64,000 nucleotides of DNA from Streptomyces sp. SN-593 (GCF_016756395.1 NZ_AP018365.1:4315001-4379000), one strand, 5' to 3'; positions 17,873 to 27,086 are shown, numbered from the stretch's first letter. Notes: a model not told the origin generated them from the letters alone. Program-made: numbers and translations.

Positions 17873-18388
17873 CTACTTCCGCAGCTCGATGACGGTCTTG
17901 CCGATGCGGATCGGCGCGCCCAGTGGGACCGGGGTGGGCGTGGTCAACCGGTTGCGGTCCATGTAGGTGCCGTTGGTGGACCCCAGGTCCTCGACGATCC
18001 ACTGGCCGTCGGTGTCGGGGTAGATCCTGGCATGCCTGCTGGACGCGTAGTCGTCATCGAGCACAATCGTCGAGTCATGCGCCCGGCCCAGGGTGATCGT
18101 CTGGCCCTGGAGGGCCACGGTGGTGCCCGCCAACGAGCCCTCGGCGACCACCAGTTTGGTGGGGGCGCCGCGCCGCTGGCGGTTGTTCTGCGGCTGCTGG
18201 CGCGGCTGCTGCACCTGCTGCTGGCGCTGCTGCGGCGGCCGGGACCGGTCGTCGGCCCGGCGCGAGGCGCGCTGGGTCACCCGGGTTCCGAACAGGTCAC
18301 TGCGGATGACCTGGACCGCGACGATGACGAACAGCCACAGCACGGCGAGGAAACCCAACCGCATGACCGTCAGGGTCAGCTCTGACAT
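17873..18388 (-). CDS. fhaB: FHA-domain membrane protein (FhaB)
   Basis: A 171-residue phosphothreonine reader. One N-terminal membrane helix (about residues 8-28) is followed by a Gln/Arg/Pro-rich linker and a C-terminal FHA domain (about 78-171) with the conserved GR, SSRH and GSTNGTY motifs. In mycobacteria the homologue (FipA/FhaB) binds phosphorylated division proteins. It sits 10 bases after fhaA. Confidence 0.93.
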   Translation of the reverse strand: MSELTLTVMRLGFLAVLWLFVIVAVQVIRSDLFGTRVTQRASRRADDRSRPPQQRQQQVQQPRQQPQNNRQRRGAPTKLVVAEGSLAGTTVALQGQTITLGRAHDSTIVLDDDYASSRHARIYPDTDGQWIVEDLGSTNGTYMDRNRLTTPTPVPLGAPIRIGKTVIELRK

Positions 18389-18398
18389 TGCCCCCGCT

Positions 18399-19304
18399 TC
18401 ACCCTTCGGCTTGCCTGTACACGATGGTGGTGCTCCCCACGACGATGCGGGAGCCGTCGCGGAGCGTAGCGCGCTGGGTGTGCTGTCCGTCCACCACGAT
18501 GCCGTTCGTCGACCCGAGGTCCTGGACGACGGAGGGGGTGCCGACGCGGATTTCGCAGTGCTTGCGCGATACGCCCGGATCGTCCACGCGGACGTCCGCC
18601 TCGGTGGAGCGGCCCAGCACGAGGGTGGCGCGGGAGATCTGGTGACGGGTGCCGTTGATCTCCACCCAGCGCCGGGTGTGGGCCGCGGCGGAGCCCGGCG
18701 GCACACCGGTGCCGGGCAGCCGGGTCACCGGGGCTCCGCCGCCCGGCGGCGGCGCGGCCGGCATCGGGGGCGGGCCGGCCGGGCGCTGCGGCGCGGCGTG
18801 CCGCTCGGGCGCCGGGCGGGCCGGCCGCTGCTGGTACTGCTGCTGCGGGGCCGGCGGCTGCTGGTAGGACGGCTGCGGACGGCCCTGGGGCGGCTGGTGG
18901 CCCTGCGGCGCCTGCGGGTGCTGGGACTCGCTGGAGGCCAGGGTGCGGCTGCGCACCCGGTACAGCCCGGTGTCCAGGTCGTCGGCCCGCTCCAGGTGCA
19001 CCTTGATGGTGCCCATGAAGGTGTAGCGCTGCTGCTTGGCGTAGTCCTTGACCATGCCGGCCAGTTCGTCGCCGAGTTGTACGGCGTACGGGCTCAGCCG
19101 TTCGTAGTCGGGCGCGCTCAGCTCGACGACGAAGTCGTTCGGTACCACGGTGCGGTCGCGGTTCCAGATCGTCGCGTTGTTGTCGCACTCACGCTGCAGC
19201 GCACCCGCGATCTCCACGGGCTGCACCTCGCTCTTGAAGACCTTGGCGAAGGTGCCGTTCACCATGCCCTCAAGTCGCTGCTCGAAACGCTTCAGCACAC
19301 CCAC
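18399..19304 (-). CDS. fhaA: DUF3662/FHA-domain protein (FhaA)
   Basis: This 301-residue cytoplasmic protein has an N-terminal DUF3662 domain (about residues 1-130, starting VGVLKRFEQRLEGMVNG), a Gln/Pro-rich linker (about 135-205) and a C-terminal FHA domain (about 210-301) with LGRS, SRKH and GSTNG. By homology with mycobacterial FhaA it binds phosphorylated partners of PknB, such as the MurJ-like flippase. The GTG at 19304 is supported by GGAGGGAGG 6-9 bases upstream. It is the first gene of the division/signalling operon. Confidence 0.92.
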   Translation of the reverse strand: MGVLKRFEQRLEGMVNGTFAKVFKSEVQPVEIAGALQRECDNNATIWNRDRTVVPNDFVVELSAPDYERLSPYAVQLGDELAGMVKDYAKQQRYTFMGTIKVHLERADDLDTGLYRVRSRTLASSESQHPQAPQGHQPPQGRPQPSYQQPPAPQQQYQQRPARPAPERHAAPQRPAGPPPMPAAPPPGGGAPVTRLPGTGVPPGSAAAHTRRWVEINGTRHQISRATLVLGRSTEADVRVDDPGVSRKHCEIRVGTPSVVQDLGSTNGIVVDGQHTQRATLRDGSRIVVGSTTIVYRQAEG

Positions 19305-19714
19305 CGGGCACCTCCCTCCTCCGGATCGTCCGTCGGCTCGATTCCGATACTGCTTACTGATCGTATCCACGCGTGGGAAAAACCGGCGGTTCCCCGATCT
19401 TGACCGGGCGGCCAGTGTCAACCCTCACACCGCGCCGTGCCTGCGCTCCTCCTACCCACAGCGATGGTAGATGGGGCCGCTGTGCGCGGTCCCGGGTTCG
19501 GGCCGTCCCCACCAGTGTCCCCAGTGTCCCGCACCGGCACGCCCGCTCGTGCCGCCGCCCCGCGTTCCCCCTCCGCCCTCCCCCGGTCGGGCCCGCGGAA
19601 CGGAGGTGAGGGCACCGCACACGGCGTGCTAATCTTCTGCATGTCGGACGGGGTTCCCACACCAGCAGGATTCGAGGATCAAGCCGGTGCGAGAAGCCAG
19701 ACGGCAGCACCCAT
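19305..19714. other. intergenic region between fhaA and tRNA-Leu
   Basis: No gene is supported. On the minus strand a TTGACA hexamer (complement at 19416-19421) lies 112 bases before the fhaA start and could be a -35 box, though no clear -10 follows at the usual spacing. On the plus strand TAATCT at 19630-19635 lies 80 bases before the tRNA and is a plausible -10 for it. Confidence 0.4.
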
Positions 19715-19801
19715 GCGCGGGTGGCGGAATAGGCAGACGCGCTGGATTCAGGTTCCAGTGCCCGAAAGGGCGTGGGGGTTCAACTCCCCCCTCGCGCACC
19801 A
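19715..19801 (+). tRNA. tRNA-Leu (anticodon CAG)
   Basis: An 87-base tRNA with CCA encoded. The acceptor stem GCGCGGG pairs with CTCGCGC (19791-19797). The anticodon stem CTGGA/TCCAG encloses loop TTCAGGT with anticodon CAG at 19749-19751. A long variable arm (TGCCCGAAAGGGCGT) marks it as class II, and the T loop is GGTTCAACTCC-like. The D loop reads GAATAGGCAGAC. Confidence 0.97.
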
Positions 19802-19990
19802 GAAGCACTCCGGTGTTTCGAAGGCAGTGACGGACAGGGCGGCATCGTGACCACGATGCCGCCCTTGTCGTTGCGCGGGTCGGGGTGGCAGCCGGGCGGG
19901 AACCCGGGCAGGGTGGTGTGCGTTGGACGGATTGGGCAAAGCAATCGTCAAGCGGCGCGGCCCGCGCCGAACCGAGCAGGGAGATCCAGC

Positions 19991-20566
19991 ATGGGTGTCA
20001 GCCTCTCCAAGGGCGGCAATGTCTCGCTGACGAAGGAGGCCCCCGGACTCACGGCGGTCACCGTCGGCCTCGGGTGGGACGTGAGGACCACCACAGGCAG
20101 CGACTTCGACCTCGACGCGAGTGCGCTGCTGCTCGACGCCTCCGGCAAGGTCGTGTCGGACAAGCACTTCGTCTTCTTCAACAACCTCAAGAGCCCGGAC
20201 GGCTCCGTCGAGCACACCGGCGACAACCTCACCGGCGAGGGCGAGGGCGACGACGAGTCGATCAAGGTCAACCTGGCCGGCGTGCCGGCCGACGTCGACA
20301 AGATCGTCTTCCCGGTCTCGATCTACGAGGGCGAGACCCGGCAGCAGAGCTTCGGCCAGGTCCGCAACGCCTTCATCCGCGTGGTCAACCAGGCGGGCGG
20401 CGCCGAGATCGCCCGTTACGACCTCACCGAGGACGCCTCCACCGAGACCGCGATGGTCTTCGGCGAGCTGTACCGCAACGGCGCGGAGTGGAAGTTCCGC
20501 GCGGTCGGCCAGGGGTACGCCTCGGGTCTGCGCGGCATCGCGCAGGACTTCGGCGTCAACCTCTGA
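19991..20566 (+). CDS. terD: TerD-family calcium-binding protein
   Basis: A 191-residue cytoplasmic TerD/CABP family protein. It is typical throughout: MGVSLSKGGNVSLTK start, GSDFDLDASAL and the acidic GDNLTGEGEGDDESI calcium-binding segment near residues 75-90. TerD proteins are abundant in Streptomyces and have been linked to tellurite/stress resistance and differentiation; the role of this stand-alone copy is not known. The ATG at 19991 matches the family N-terminus. A hairpin follows at 20581. Confidence 0.93.
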   Translation: MGVSLSKGGNVSLTKEAPGLTAVTVGLGWDVRTTTGSDFDLDASALLLDASGKVVSDKHFVFFNNLKSPDGSVEHTGDNLTGEGEGDDESIKVNLAGVPADVDKIVFPVSIYEGETRQQSFGQVRNAFIRVVNQAGGAEIARYDLTEDASTETAMVFGELYRNGAEWKFRAVGQGYASGLRGIAQDFGVNL

Positions 20567-20580
20567 CCGGGTCCTGACCA

Positions 20581-20616
20581 CGTCCCGGCGGGCCTTCGAG
20601 GAGGCCCCCCGGGACG
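20581..20616 (+). terminator. hairpin after terD
   Basis: CGTCCCGG (20581-20588) pairs with CCGGGACG (20609-20616), and inside it GGGCCT (20590-20595) pairs with AGGCCC (20602-20607), giving a 14-bp stem with one mismatch, 15 bases beyond the terD stop. Confidence 0.75.
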
Positions 20617-20730
20617 GCACGAGCAGACCGCGGGGCCGCGGCCGCCCGTCGTTCCGACGACCGGTGGCCACGGCCCCGTTCCTGTTTCCGCTCCTGCTCC
20701 CGTGCCGCCGGCGGGCGGTCCCGGGTGCCG

Positions 20731-21378
20731 TCAGGCCGCGAAGCGCGCCGCGAGGGCCTTCGCCTTCTCCGCCGCGTCCTCGTGCGCCTTGGCCCGCGAG
20801 GCGTCCGCCGCGTCGATGAGCGAGGCCATCGCCGGGTTGACCCGGGCCAGCGTCAGCTCGGGGATCACGAAGTGAACCTCCAGCGAGAGCATCCCGGTCA
20901 GCACCTTCTCCAGGTACGTGGCGGCGAACTCGAAGCTCTCGCGCGGCGTGCCCGGCCCGTAGCCGCCGCCGCGCGCGGCCACCACCGTGACGGGCTTGCC
21001 GGCCGCGGAGCCGCCCTCGCCGCCGGTGCGGCCCACGATGATCACCTGGTCCAGCCACGCCTTGAGGGTGGACGGGATCGTGAAGTTGTACATCGGGGTG
21101 CCGATGAGGACCGCGTCCGCGCGCTCCAGCTCCCCGGCGAGTTCCTCGCGCAGCGCGACCGCGGCGGCCTGCTCCGGGGTGCGCGACTCGGCCGGGACGT
21201 TGGTGCCGATGATGCCGTCCGCGGTCAGGTGCGGCACCGGGGCGGCGGCCAGGTCGCGGTAGACGACGGTGCCGCCGGGGTGCTGGCTCTCCCACTCCTT
21301 GCGGAAGGTCGCGGTGACCTCGCGGGACACGGAGGAGTCGTGGAAGGCGGAGGAGTCGATGTGCAGCAGGGTGGCCAT
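20731..21378 (-). CDS. azoR: FMN-dependent NADH-azoreductase
   Basis: This 215-residue flavodoxin-like enzyme reduces quinones and azo compounds with NADH. Family features are the N-terminal LLHIDSSAFHDSS phosphate-binding loop (residues 4-16), the PMYNFTIPSTLKAWLDQV segment around residue 95, and the RGGGYGPGTPRE loop near 135. The ATG at 21378 fits the family start better than upstream codons. It is divergent from an HxlR regulator with a shared promoter region carrying an inverted repeat, so redox or electrophile control by that regulator is likely. Confidence 0.9.
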   Translation of the reverse strand: MATLLHIDSSAFHDSSVSREVTATFRKEWESQHPGGTVVYRDLAAAPVPHLTADGIIGTNVPAESRTPEQAAAVALREELAGELERADAVLIGTPMYNFTIPSTLKAWLDQVIIVGRTGGEGGSAAGKPVTVVAARGGGYGPGTPRESFEFAATYLEKVLTGMLSLEVHFVIPELTLARVNPAMASLIDAADASRAKAHEDAAEKAKALAARFAA

Positions 21379-21466
21379 TGCGAGCCTCTTCGTCATCAAG
21401 GGATACAGGGGGGTGCGGCCGGGCGCCGCCGGGCGTCCGACGGCCTCCGCCGGCATCAGCGGACCC

Positions 21467-21505
21467 GTAAGTTCGTGCGTAACTATTCTTAACACAGAGA
21501 CTTAC
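21467..21505. promoter_or_regulatory. azoR/hxlR divergent operator candidate
   Basis: GTAAGT (21467-21472) and ACTTAC (21500-21505) form an inverted repeat in an unusually A/T-rich 50-base stretch between the two divergent genes. TTGCAG (21510-21515) and TACGCT (21535-21540) are a possible -35/-10 pair for the regulator, with the -10 only 6 bases before the ATG at 21547. Confidence 0.5.
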
Positions 21506-21546
21506 TTTTTTGCAGCGCCTGAGGGGTGACGGAGTACGCTGTGGCC

Positions 21547-21966
21547 ATGGAACGGGGACGGCAGATGCGCCCGGGTACCCCCTGTCGAGGCGTCGATATC
21601 GCGCTGACCAGGGTCTTCGAGTTGTTCGGCAAGCGATGGACCGGGCTGATCGTGGCCGTCCTCACACAACGCCCGGCGTACTTCGCCGAGATCCGCCGGG
21701 CCATCCCCCGGATCAGCGAACGCATGCTCTCCGACCGGCTGACGGAACTGGCCGACGCCGGGCTGGTGGTCCGCGAGGTCGATCCGGGCCCGCCGCTGCG
21801 GGTCAGCTACGGGCTGACCGAGGCCGGGCTGGCGATCCGCCCGGCGCTGGGCGAGCTGGCCCGGTGGGCCGAGACGTACCTGCCCGACGACGTCTCCTGC
21901 ACCGAGCCGGAGGCGGCCGCCGTGCTGGGTGGGCCGGACGCCGCGCAGGAGTGCTCCGAGAACTGA
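21547..21966 (+). CDS. HxlR-family transcriptional regulator
   Basis: A 139-residue winged-helix regulator. Family signatures are CRGVDIALTRVFELFGKRWTGLI-type N-terminal sequence with a conserved Cys (PCRG), then FAEIRRAIPRISERMLSDRLTEL for the recognition helix. HxlR proteins with this Cys often sense quinones, diamide or aldehydes, which fits control of the divergent azoreductase. The ATG at 21547 is chosen over a GTG at 21526 because a TACGCT hexamer sits 6 bases before it, suggesting a leaderless mRNA; the GTG start would add seven residues. Confidence 0.85.
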   Translation: MERGRQMRPGTPCRGVDIALTRVFELFGKRWTGLIVAVLTQRPAYFAEIRRAIPRISERMLSDRLTELADAGLVVREVDPGPPLRVSYGLTEAGLAIRPALGELARWAETYLPDDVSCTEPEAAAVLGGPDAAQECSEN

Positions 21967-21975
21967 CCGCGGGCG

Positions 21976-22446
21976 CTACGGGTGCGCCGCCGCGTCCTCG
22001 TTGTAGCGCACCAGGTAGCCGGCGAACCGTTCCAGGTCCGCCGGGTCCCAGGCTGCCAGCCGCTCCTTGAACGTCTCCTGCCGCCGCACCCGCGCCGCGG
22101 CCAGGCTCTCCACGCCGCGCGGCGCGAGGTGCAGCACCTGCACCCGGTGGTCGGTGGGGTCGGTGCGCCGCTCCAGGAAGCCGTCCCGCTCCAGGGCCGC
22201 CACCTGGCGGCTGACCGTGGACTTGTCCAGCAGGTAGTGCGCGGCGAGGTCGGTGGCCCGGCAGCCCTGCTGTTCCTCCAGGTGCGCGAGGATCGTGTAC
22301 GCGACCAGGGACAGCTCGGGGTGCATGCGCGCGGCGGTGGCGCGGGCCCGGCGGGCGAACGCGGTCAGCTCGCGCTGGATCACCTCCAGCGAGGCGACGG
22401 ATCCGGCCGACCGGGCGGGGGTCGCTGCTGCTGACACCGCGGTCAC
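21976..22446 (-). CDS. MarR-family transcriptional regulator
   Basis: This 156-residue winged-helix dimeric repressor has the MarR core YLLDKSTVSRQVAALERDGFLERRTDPTDHR, with the DxR wing motif, around residues 70-102. GTG 22446 opens a short Ala/Ser-rich leader; an internal start cannot be excluded. It converges on the HxlR gene with only 9 bases between stops. No obvious efflux target is adjacent; the palindrome just upstream suggests autoregulation. Confidence 0.88.
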   Translation of the reverse strand: MTAVSAAATPARSAGSVASLEVIQRELTAFARRARATAARMHPELSLVAYTILAHLEEQQGCRATDLAAHYLLDKSTVSRQVAALERDGFLERRTDPTDHRVQVLHLAPRGVESLAAARVRRQETFKERLAAWDPADLERFAGYLVRYNEDAAAHP

Positions 22447-22493
22447 GCTCCTGCCTGGTACGGCCGCGACCCGGGGTGGCCGACGGCGCGAGA

Positions 22494-22508
22494 GTTGTAG
22501 AGTACAAC
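22494..22508. promoter_or_regulatory. MarR operator candidate
   Basis: GTTGTAGAGTACAAC is a 15-base palindrome (6-bp arms, GAG centre) located 48 bases upstream of the marR start, the usual kind of site for MarR-family autoregulation. TTGTA/TACAA half-sites are typical of the family. Confidence 0.6.
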
Positions 22509-22532
22509 GATATCAGGCCGCGGCGCCCGCCC

Positions 22533-25500
22533 TCAGGAGGGCAGCGGCAGCTCGAACCAGACCACCTTGCCGACCGCCTTCCGGCTGGTCCCCCACCGCC
22601 GCGCCAGGTTCGACACCAGGCCGAGCCCGCGCCCGGTCACGTCGTCGGCCCTGGCGCTGCGCAACTGCGGCAGGTGGTGGTTGTCGTCGCTCACCTCGAC
22701 CAGCAGCTTGCCCACGCGCATCAGGCGCAGCTCCACCTCGTAGGAGGCGGCCTTGATGGCATTGGTGACCAGCTCGCTGACCAGCAGCTCCGCCACGTCG
22801 CTGAGGCGTTCCAGGCCCCATGCGGCGAGTTGGCGGCGGGTCAGTTCGCGGGCCCTGGACACCTCGGCGTAGTCGATGAGCAGGCTCCAGCGCACCACGT
22901 CCTGCGGGGCGACGCCCTCGAAGCGGGCGACCAGCAGTGCCACGTCGTCCCTGCGGTCGTCGGAGTGCACCCGGGCGAGTATCTGCGCGCACACGTCCTC
23001 GGGGGACTGCTGCGGCTCGATCACGTTGGCGCACAGGGCCGCCAACCCGGCGTCGATGCCCTGGCCGCGCACCTCGACCAGCCCGTCCGTGCACAGCACC
23101 AGCCAGCTACCGTCCGGCGCCGGGACCTCCACCGTCTCGAACGGCACCCCGCCCACCCCGATCGGCGCGCCGCCGGGGATGCGCAGCAGCTCGCCGTGCC
23201 CGTCGGAGCCGGCCAGTACCGGCGGGATGTGGCCGGCGTTGGCGAGGGTGAGCGTGCGGTGGATCGGGTCGTAGACCGCGTAGACGCAGGTGGCGAGGTG
23301 TTCGGTCCCCAGCCGGTGGGCGAGGTTGTCCAGGTGGCGCAGCAACTGCGCGGGCGGCAGGTCGAGCCCCGTCATGGTGATGACGGCGGTGCGGAACTGC
23401 CCCATCACGGCCGCCGCCTGGAGCCCGTGGCCCATCACGTCGCCGACGATCAGCGCCACCCGGCCGCCGGGCAACTGGATCGCGTCGAACCAGTCGCCCC
23501 CGACCTGCGCCTGCCGGTCCCCGGGCATGTAATGGTGCGCGATCCGGACGCCGGGGATGCGCGGCGGCCGGGTCGGCATCATCGAGCGCTGGAGCGTGGC
23601 CGCGGCGCGCGACTCCTGGTGGTGCAGCCGGGCGTTGTCGATGTGCACCGCGCCGCGCGCGACCACCTCGGCGGCGGTGGCCGCGTCGCGGACGTCGAAC
23701 GGTCGGCGGCCGGGCCCGCGCAGGAAGTAGACCCGGCCGAGCACGGTGCCGCGGGCGGTGAGCGGCGCCACGATCAGCGAGTGGCCGGCCATCAGCGGTC
23801 CGAGGGCGGGGACGCCGAAGTCGAGCGCGATGTCCGGGGCGAGCGCGGGGTCCACCACGGGCACCAGCACGGGGTCGCCGAGCCGGGGCACCATGTCGCC
23901 GGCCGGCAGCGCGACCAGTTCGCCCTCGGGCAGGGCCGTCTCCCAGGCGCCGGGCGTGCCGGGGAGGGCGAGGGCCACGCGGCGCACGAGCACGGTGTCG
24001 GCCGGGCGGTCGTCCTTGGGCGGTTCGGTGTCGGAGAAGAGCTGGTCCACGACGAGCACCGAGGCGAGGTCGGCGAAGCGCGGCACGGTGACCGCGCACA
24101 GTTCGCGGGCGGTGGTGCCCAGGTCGAGGGTGGAGCCGATGAAGGAGCCCGCGGCGCGCAGCAGGGCGAGCTGCTCGTCGAGCGCGTTGCCGGGGTGGGG
24201 GGCCGGGGTGGAGGCGAGCACGTCGTGGGCGTCGCGGTCGCGGTCGCGGTCGCCGTCGCGGGCGGGGCGGTGGTCGCGGTCCCGGGCACGGTCGCGGTCC
24301 CGGTCCTGTCGGCGGTCGCGGTCGTTCCTGCGGCTGCCGCGGCCACGGCCGGCGCCGGGGTCCCGGGCCGGGGCGGCGCCCGGCTGGTCGGACGTGTGGC
24401 CGGACGGCTGGTCGGACGTGTGGCCGGACGGTCGGCCGGAAGGGCGGTGCGGGTCGTACGGCGGTGGCTGCTCGGAGGGGCGCGGCCCGTCGTACGGCGG
24501 TGCCTGGCCGGCAAGGTGCGGCCCGTCGCCGGACCGGTGCTCGGACGGTGCCGGCCCGCCTCCCGCCTTCCTCCTCTTCTTCCGGCCGGTCGGGGCGCGG
24601 TCGTCCGCCGGCGGCAGGCCCGGGGCGGTGCGGGAGGCGTGCGAGGTGAGGGAGGGCGGCGGCACGGCCGTCAGCGCGGACGCGCTGGACGCGTCGCCGC
24701 CGCGTGCGGCCGGGTCCGCGGTGGTGCCCGCCCCGTCTCCCGGCGGCAGCTCCCTGCGGACGGGGGCCGCGGCGCGGGCGGCCGCGGCGAGCCGGGCGTG
24801 CTCCTGCGGCACGACCGGCAGCCGGACGCCGTCCTCGACTTCGAGCGCGGGGTGGCCGAGCGCCGCGATCTGCCGCACGATCCGGTCCAGCCGGCCCGGG
24901 CTCGCGCCCGGCAGCACCTCGGCGAGCCGACCGGTGAGCGCCTGCCCGGTCGCCGGGTCGGCGCTCGGCGCGAGTACGGCGGCCACCGCGATGTCCTGGC
25001 GCTGCGGCCCCTCCGCGCCGTACGGCAGCAGCCGGCCGCCGAGCGCGATCCGCAGCCCGCCGGCGCGCAGCGGCTTGGCGTGCACGGCGAGCGCGAGCAG
25101 GCTGCGGCCCCCCGGCTCGACCAGCCGGTAGGTCCACCACAGCACGTCCTTCAGGGTGCCGTCGCGGTCGGTGGCGGCCAGCGCCCCGGCCCAGGAGGAG
25201 ACGGTGATGTCGTCCAGCAGCTCCAGGGTGTCCTGGCGGGCCGCCGCGGGGCGCTTGTCCGTGTGGCCCGCGGCCGGGCGGGTGGTGCTCAGCAGCCCGG
25301 CCGCGCGGTGGCCGAAGACGTGCTCCCAGCGGTGCCCGAACAGCTCCTCGGCGCCACGGTTCCAGTACGAGATCCGGCCGTCGGGGTCCACGCAGAGCAC
25401 CGCGAGCCGCAGCAGGGCCGCCAGGCCGGGAACGGCCGCGGGCGGGGTGGTGGCGGGCGGCGCGGTGGTGGCGGGCGGGATGGCGGCGCCGTCCGGCACC

Positions 25501-25802
25501 GCCAGGGCCGTGGAGACGGGCGGCGGGCCGGTGACGGCCGGTGAGGTCACCGCCTCCGGCGCGGTCCCAGGCGTGGTCACCGACGCGGCCGCGTTCGCGG
25601 GTACGGGTACGGGTACGGGCGCGTTCACAGGCGCGTTCACGGGCACGGGCACGGGCGCCGCGGCCTGGCGGGTGGACGGCAGGGCCGCGGGCCGTATCGC
25701 GGGCACCGCGGTGCCGGCCCCCGGCAAGGGCCCGGTGCGGGCGGAACGGTCGGTGTGGTGGTCCGGCTCGGCGGCATCGGGATGCCCGGTGATCTCGTCC
25801 AA
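22533..25802 (-). CDS. SpoIIE-type PP2C phosphatase with PAS, GAF and HATPase domains
   Basis: This 1089-residue multidomain regulator is of the Streptomyces anti-anti-sigma phosphatase type. In order there is a Val/Pro/Ala-rich N-terminus (1-125); a PAS domain (about 130-175; DPDGRISYWNRGAEELFG); a less conserved region; a low-complexity linker (about 340-480) rich in Pro and Arg-Asp dipeptides; a GAF domain (about 490-640); PP2C/SpoIIE (about 655-870; GGDWFDAI, GDVMGHG, CTDGLVE); and an RsbW-like HATPase domain (about 900-1089; ELVTNAIKAAS, GRGLGLV). The TTG at 25802 is a tentative start; the frame stays open upstream but codon third positions lose their G/C bias there. It should act in a partner-switching sigma-factor pathway, targets unknown. 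Confidence 0.85.
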   Translation of the reverse strand: MDEITGHPDAAEPDHHTDRSARTGPLPGAGTAVPAIRPAALPSTRQAAAPVPVPVNAPVNAPVPVPVPANAAASVTTPGTAPEAVTSPAVTGPPPVSTALAVPDGAAIPPATTAPPATTPPAAVPGLAALLRLAVLCVDPDGRISYWNRGAEELFGHRWEHVFGHRAAGLLSTTRPAAGHTDKRPAAARQDTLELLDDITVSSWAGALAATDRDGTLKDVLWWTYRLVEPGGRSLLALAVHAKPLRAGGLRIALGGRLLPYGAEGPQRQDIAVAAVLAPSADPATGQALTGRLAEVLPGASPGRLDRIVRQIAALGHPALEVEDGVRLPVVPQEHARLAAAARAAAPVRRELPPGDGAGTTADPAARGGDASSASALTAVPPPSLTSHASRTAPGLPPADDRAPTGRKKRRKAGGGPAPSEHRSGDGPHLAGQAPPYDGPRPSEQPPPYDPHRPSGRPSGHTSDQPSGHTSDQPGAAPARDPGAGRGRGSRRNDRDRRQDRDRDRARDRDHRPARDGDRDRDRDAHDVLASTPAPHPGNALDEQLALLRAAGSFIGSTLDLGTTARELCAVTVPRFADLASVLVVDQLFSDTEPPKDDRPADTVLVRRVALALPGTPGAWETALPEGELVALPAGDMVPRLGDPVLVPVVDPALAPDIALDFGVPALGPLMAGHSLIVAPLTARGTVLGRVYFLRGPGRRPFDVRDAATAAEVVARGAVHIDNARLHHQESRAAATLQRSMMPTRPPRIPGVRIAHHYMPGDRQAQVGGDWFDAIQLPGGRVALIVGDVMGHGLQAAAVMGQFRTAVITMTGLDLPPAQLLRHLDNLAHRLGTEHLATCVYAVYDPIHRTLTLANAGHIPPVLAGSDGHGELLRIPGGAPIGVGGVPFETVEVPAPDGSWLVLCTDGLVEVRGQGIDAGLAALCANVIEPQQSPEDVCAQILARVHSDDRRDDVALLVARFEGVAPQDVVRWSLLIDYAEVSRARELTRRQLAAWGLERLSDVAELLVSELVTNAIKAASYEVELRLMRVGKLLVEVSDDNHHLPQLRSARADDVTGRGLGLVSNLARRWGTSRKAVGKVVWFELPLPS

Positions 25803-26201
25803 CGTCGTGCACCTGCGGTCCGGCGCTGTGGTTCCGCGCTGCGTGGGGTGGGCTTCAAGGCAAGCACGAAACCGCGGGCCGGGTCGACCGATTGCCCGGA
25901 TTGGTGCTCTGTTGGCGGATGCTGACGGCGTGTCGGGCCGCGTTCGTGGTATCGGCCCGGACCGGGGGAGCGCGGCCGCGATGCCGGGACGCGCGGTGCC
26001 GCCCCCGCGCGCCGGAGCCGGGCACGGACGGGGCCGTCCACCTGGGGTGCGGGCGCGACCGGGTGACCCGTACGGGCGACCCGGGGCGGCGGCCGGGCCG
26101 CCCCGGAAGCCCCCGCGGGCGGCCCCGGCCCGGGCCCGGCCCTGTCCACGGCCCGACCGCGCTCCCGCCATGATCGACCGTAGAGGGCCTACGCTATCCG
26201 G
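25803..26201. other. divergent intergenic region (SpoIIE-type gene / J-domain gene)
   Basis: No gene is supported in these 399 bases. TACGCT at 26190-26195, six bases before the GTG at 26202, is a plausible -10 for a leaderless J-domain mRNA. An in-frame ATG near 26171 could extend the SpoIIE-type protein, but codon bias argues against it. Confidence 0.4.
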
Positions 26202-27086
26202 GTGACGAACACCTCCGGACCCGGACCGTCCGCCGCCTCCGCCCCTGCCGCTCCCCCTGCCGGATCGGCCGGCCCCGACGACTCCGCGGCCGACCCGGCC
26301 GCCGCCGCGTACGTGGACACGGAGGGCCAGGAACGCCTGGCGAAGGCGGTGCGCGCCGCCGAGCAGGCGTTGATCGAGTTCGAGATCGCGGTGGAGACGT
26401 TCCGCGTCGAGGTGGAGAACTTCTCCCGGCTGCACCACCAGCGGCTCGGCCCGATGTACGCGCGGCTGGACGAGCTGGACGCGCTGATCGCGGAGGCCGT
26501 CGCCGCGCACAGCGGCGACCGGGCCGACATCGAGCGGGCCTGGGAGGCCCGCGCGCTGGTGATGCCGATGCCCGGGGTCGAGGAGTTGTTCGGCGGCCTG
26601 CTGGGCGCCGACGGGGTGCGGCCGGTGGAGGACCCCAATCCGCCGCGCCGGGTCCGCCCCGGCAAGGAGGCCCAGCGGCTCTACCGCGAGCTGGTCCGCA
26701 AGGCGCACCCCGACCTGGCGCAGGACGACGCGGAGAAGGAGCGCCGCAGCGCCTTCATCGCGCGCGTCAACGAGGCGTACGCGTACGCCGACGAGGCGGG
26801 GCTGCGCGACCTGGCCGCCGAGTGGGAGGCCGGTCCGGCGCCGGAGTCGGACCTGCCCGGCGAGGCCGAGGTGCTCTACGCCCGGCTGGAGTGGCTCGCC
26901 GAGCGCAAGGAGAAGCTGGCCGCGCTCGCCGCGGAACTCGACGAGAGCGCCATCGGGCAGATGATGAAACTCGCCCCCGACGACCCGGACGCGCTGCTCA
27001 ACGAGATCGCCGAGCAGTTGCTCACGCAGGTCTCGCAGCGCGAGGCGCGGCTCGCCGAACTGGTCCACGGCGCATCCGGCGGCTGA
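26202..27086 (+). CDS. J-domain protein with coiled-coil regions
   Basis: This 294-residue cytoplasmic protein has an Ala/Pro-rich N-terminus, a helical, probably coiled-coil region (about 40-115; RLDELDALIAEAV), then a J-domain-like segment (about 152-195) with the diagnostic His169-Pro170-Asp171 in YRELVRKAHPDLA followed by a second helix with FIARVNEAYAYA. A further long helical segment closes the protein. J domains stimulate DnaK ATPase; the client is unknown. It lacks the zinc and G/F regions of DnaJ proper. A -10-like TACGCT right before GTG suggests a leaderless transcript. Confidence 0.78.
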   Translation: MTNTSGPGPSAASAPAAPPAGSAGPDDSAADPAAAAYVDTEGQERLAKAVRAAEQALIEFEIAVETFRVEVENFSRLHHQRLGPMYARLDELDALIAEAVAAHSGDRADIERAWEARALVMPMPGVEELFGGLLGADGVRPVEDPNPPRRVRPGKEAQRLYRELVRKAHPDLAQDDAEKERRSAFIARVNEAYAYADEAGLRDLAAEWEAGPAPESDLPGEAEVLYARLEWLAERKEKLAALAAELDESAIGQMMKLAPDDPDALLNEIAEQLLTQVSQREARLAELVHGASGG

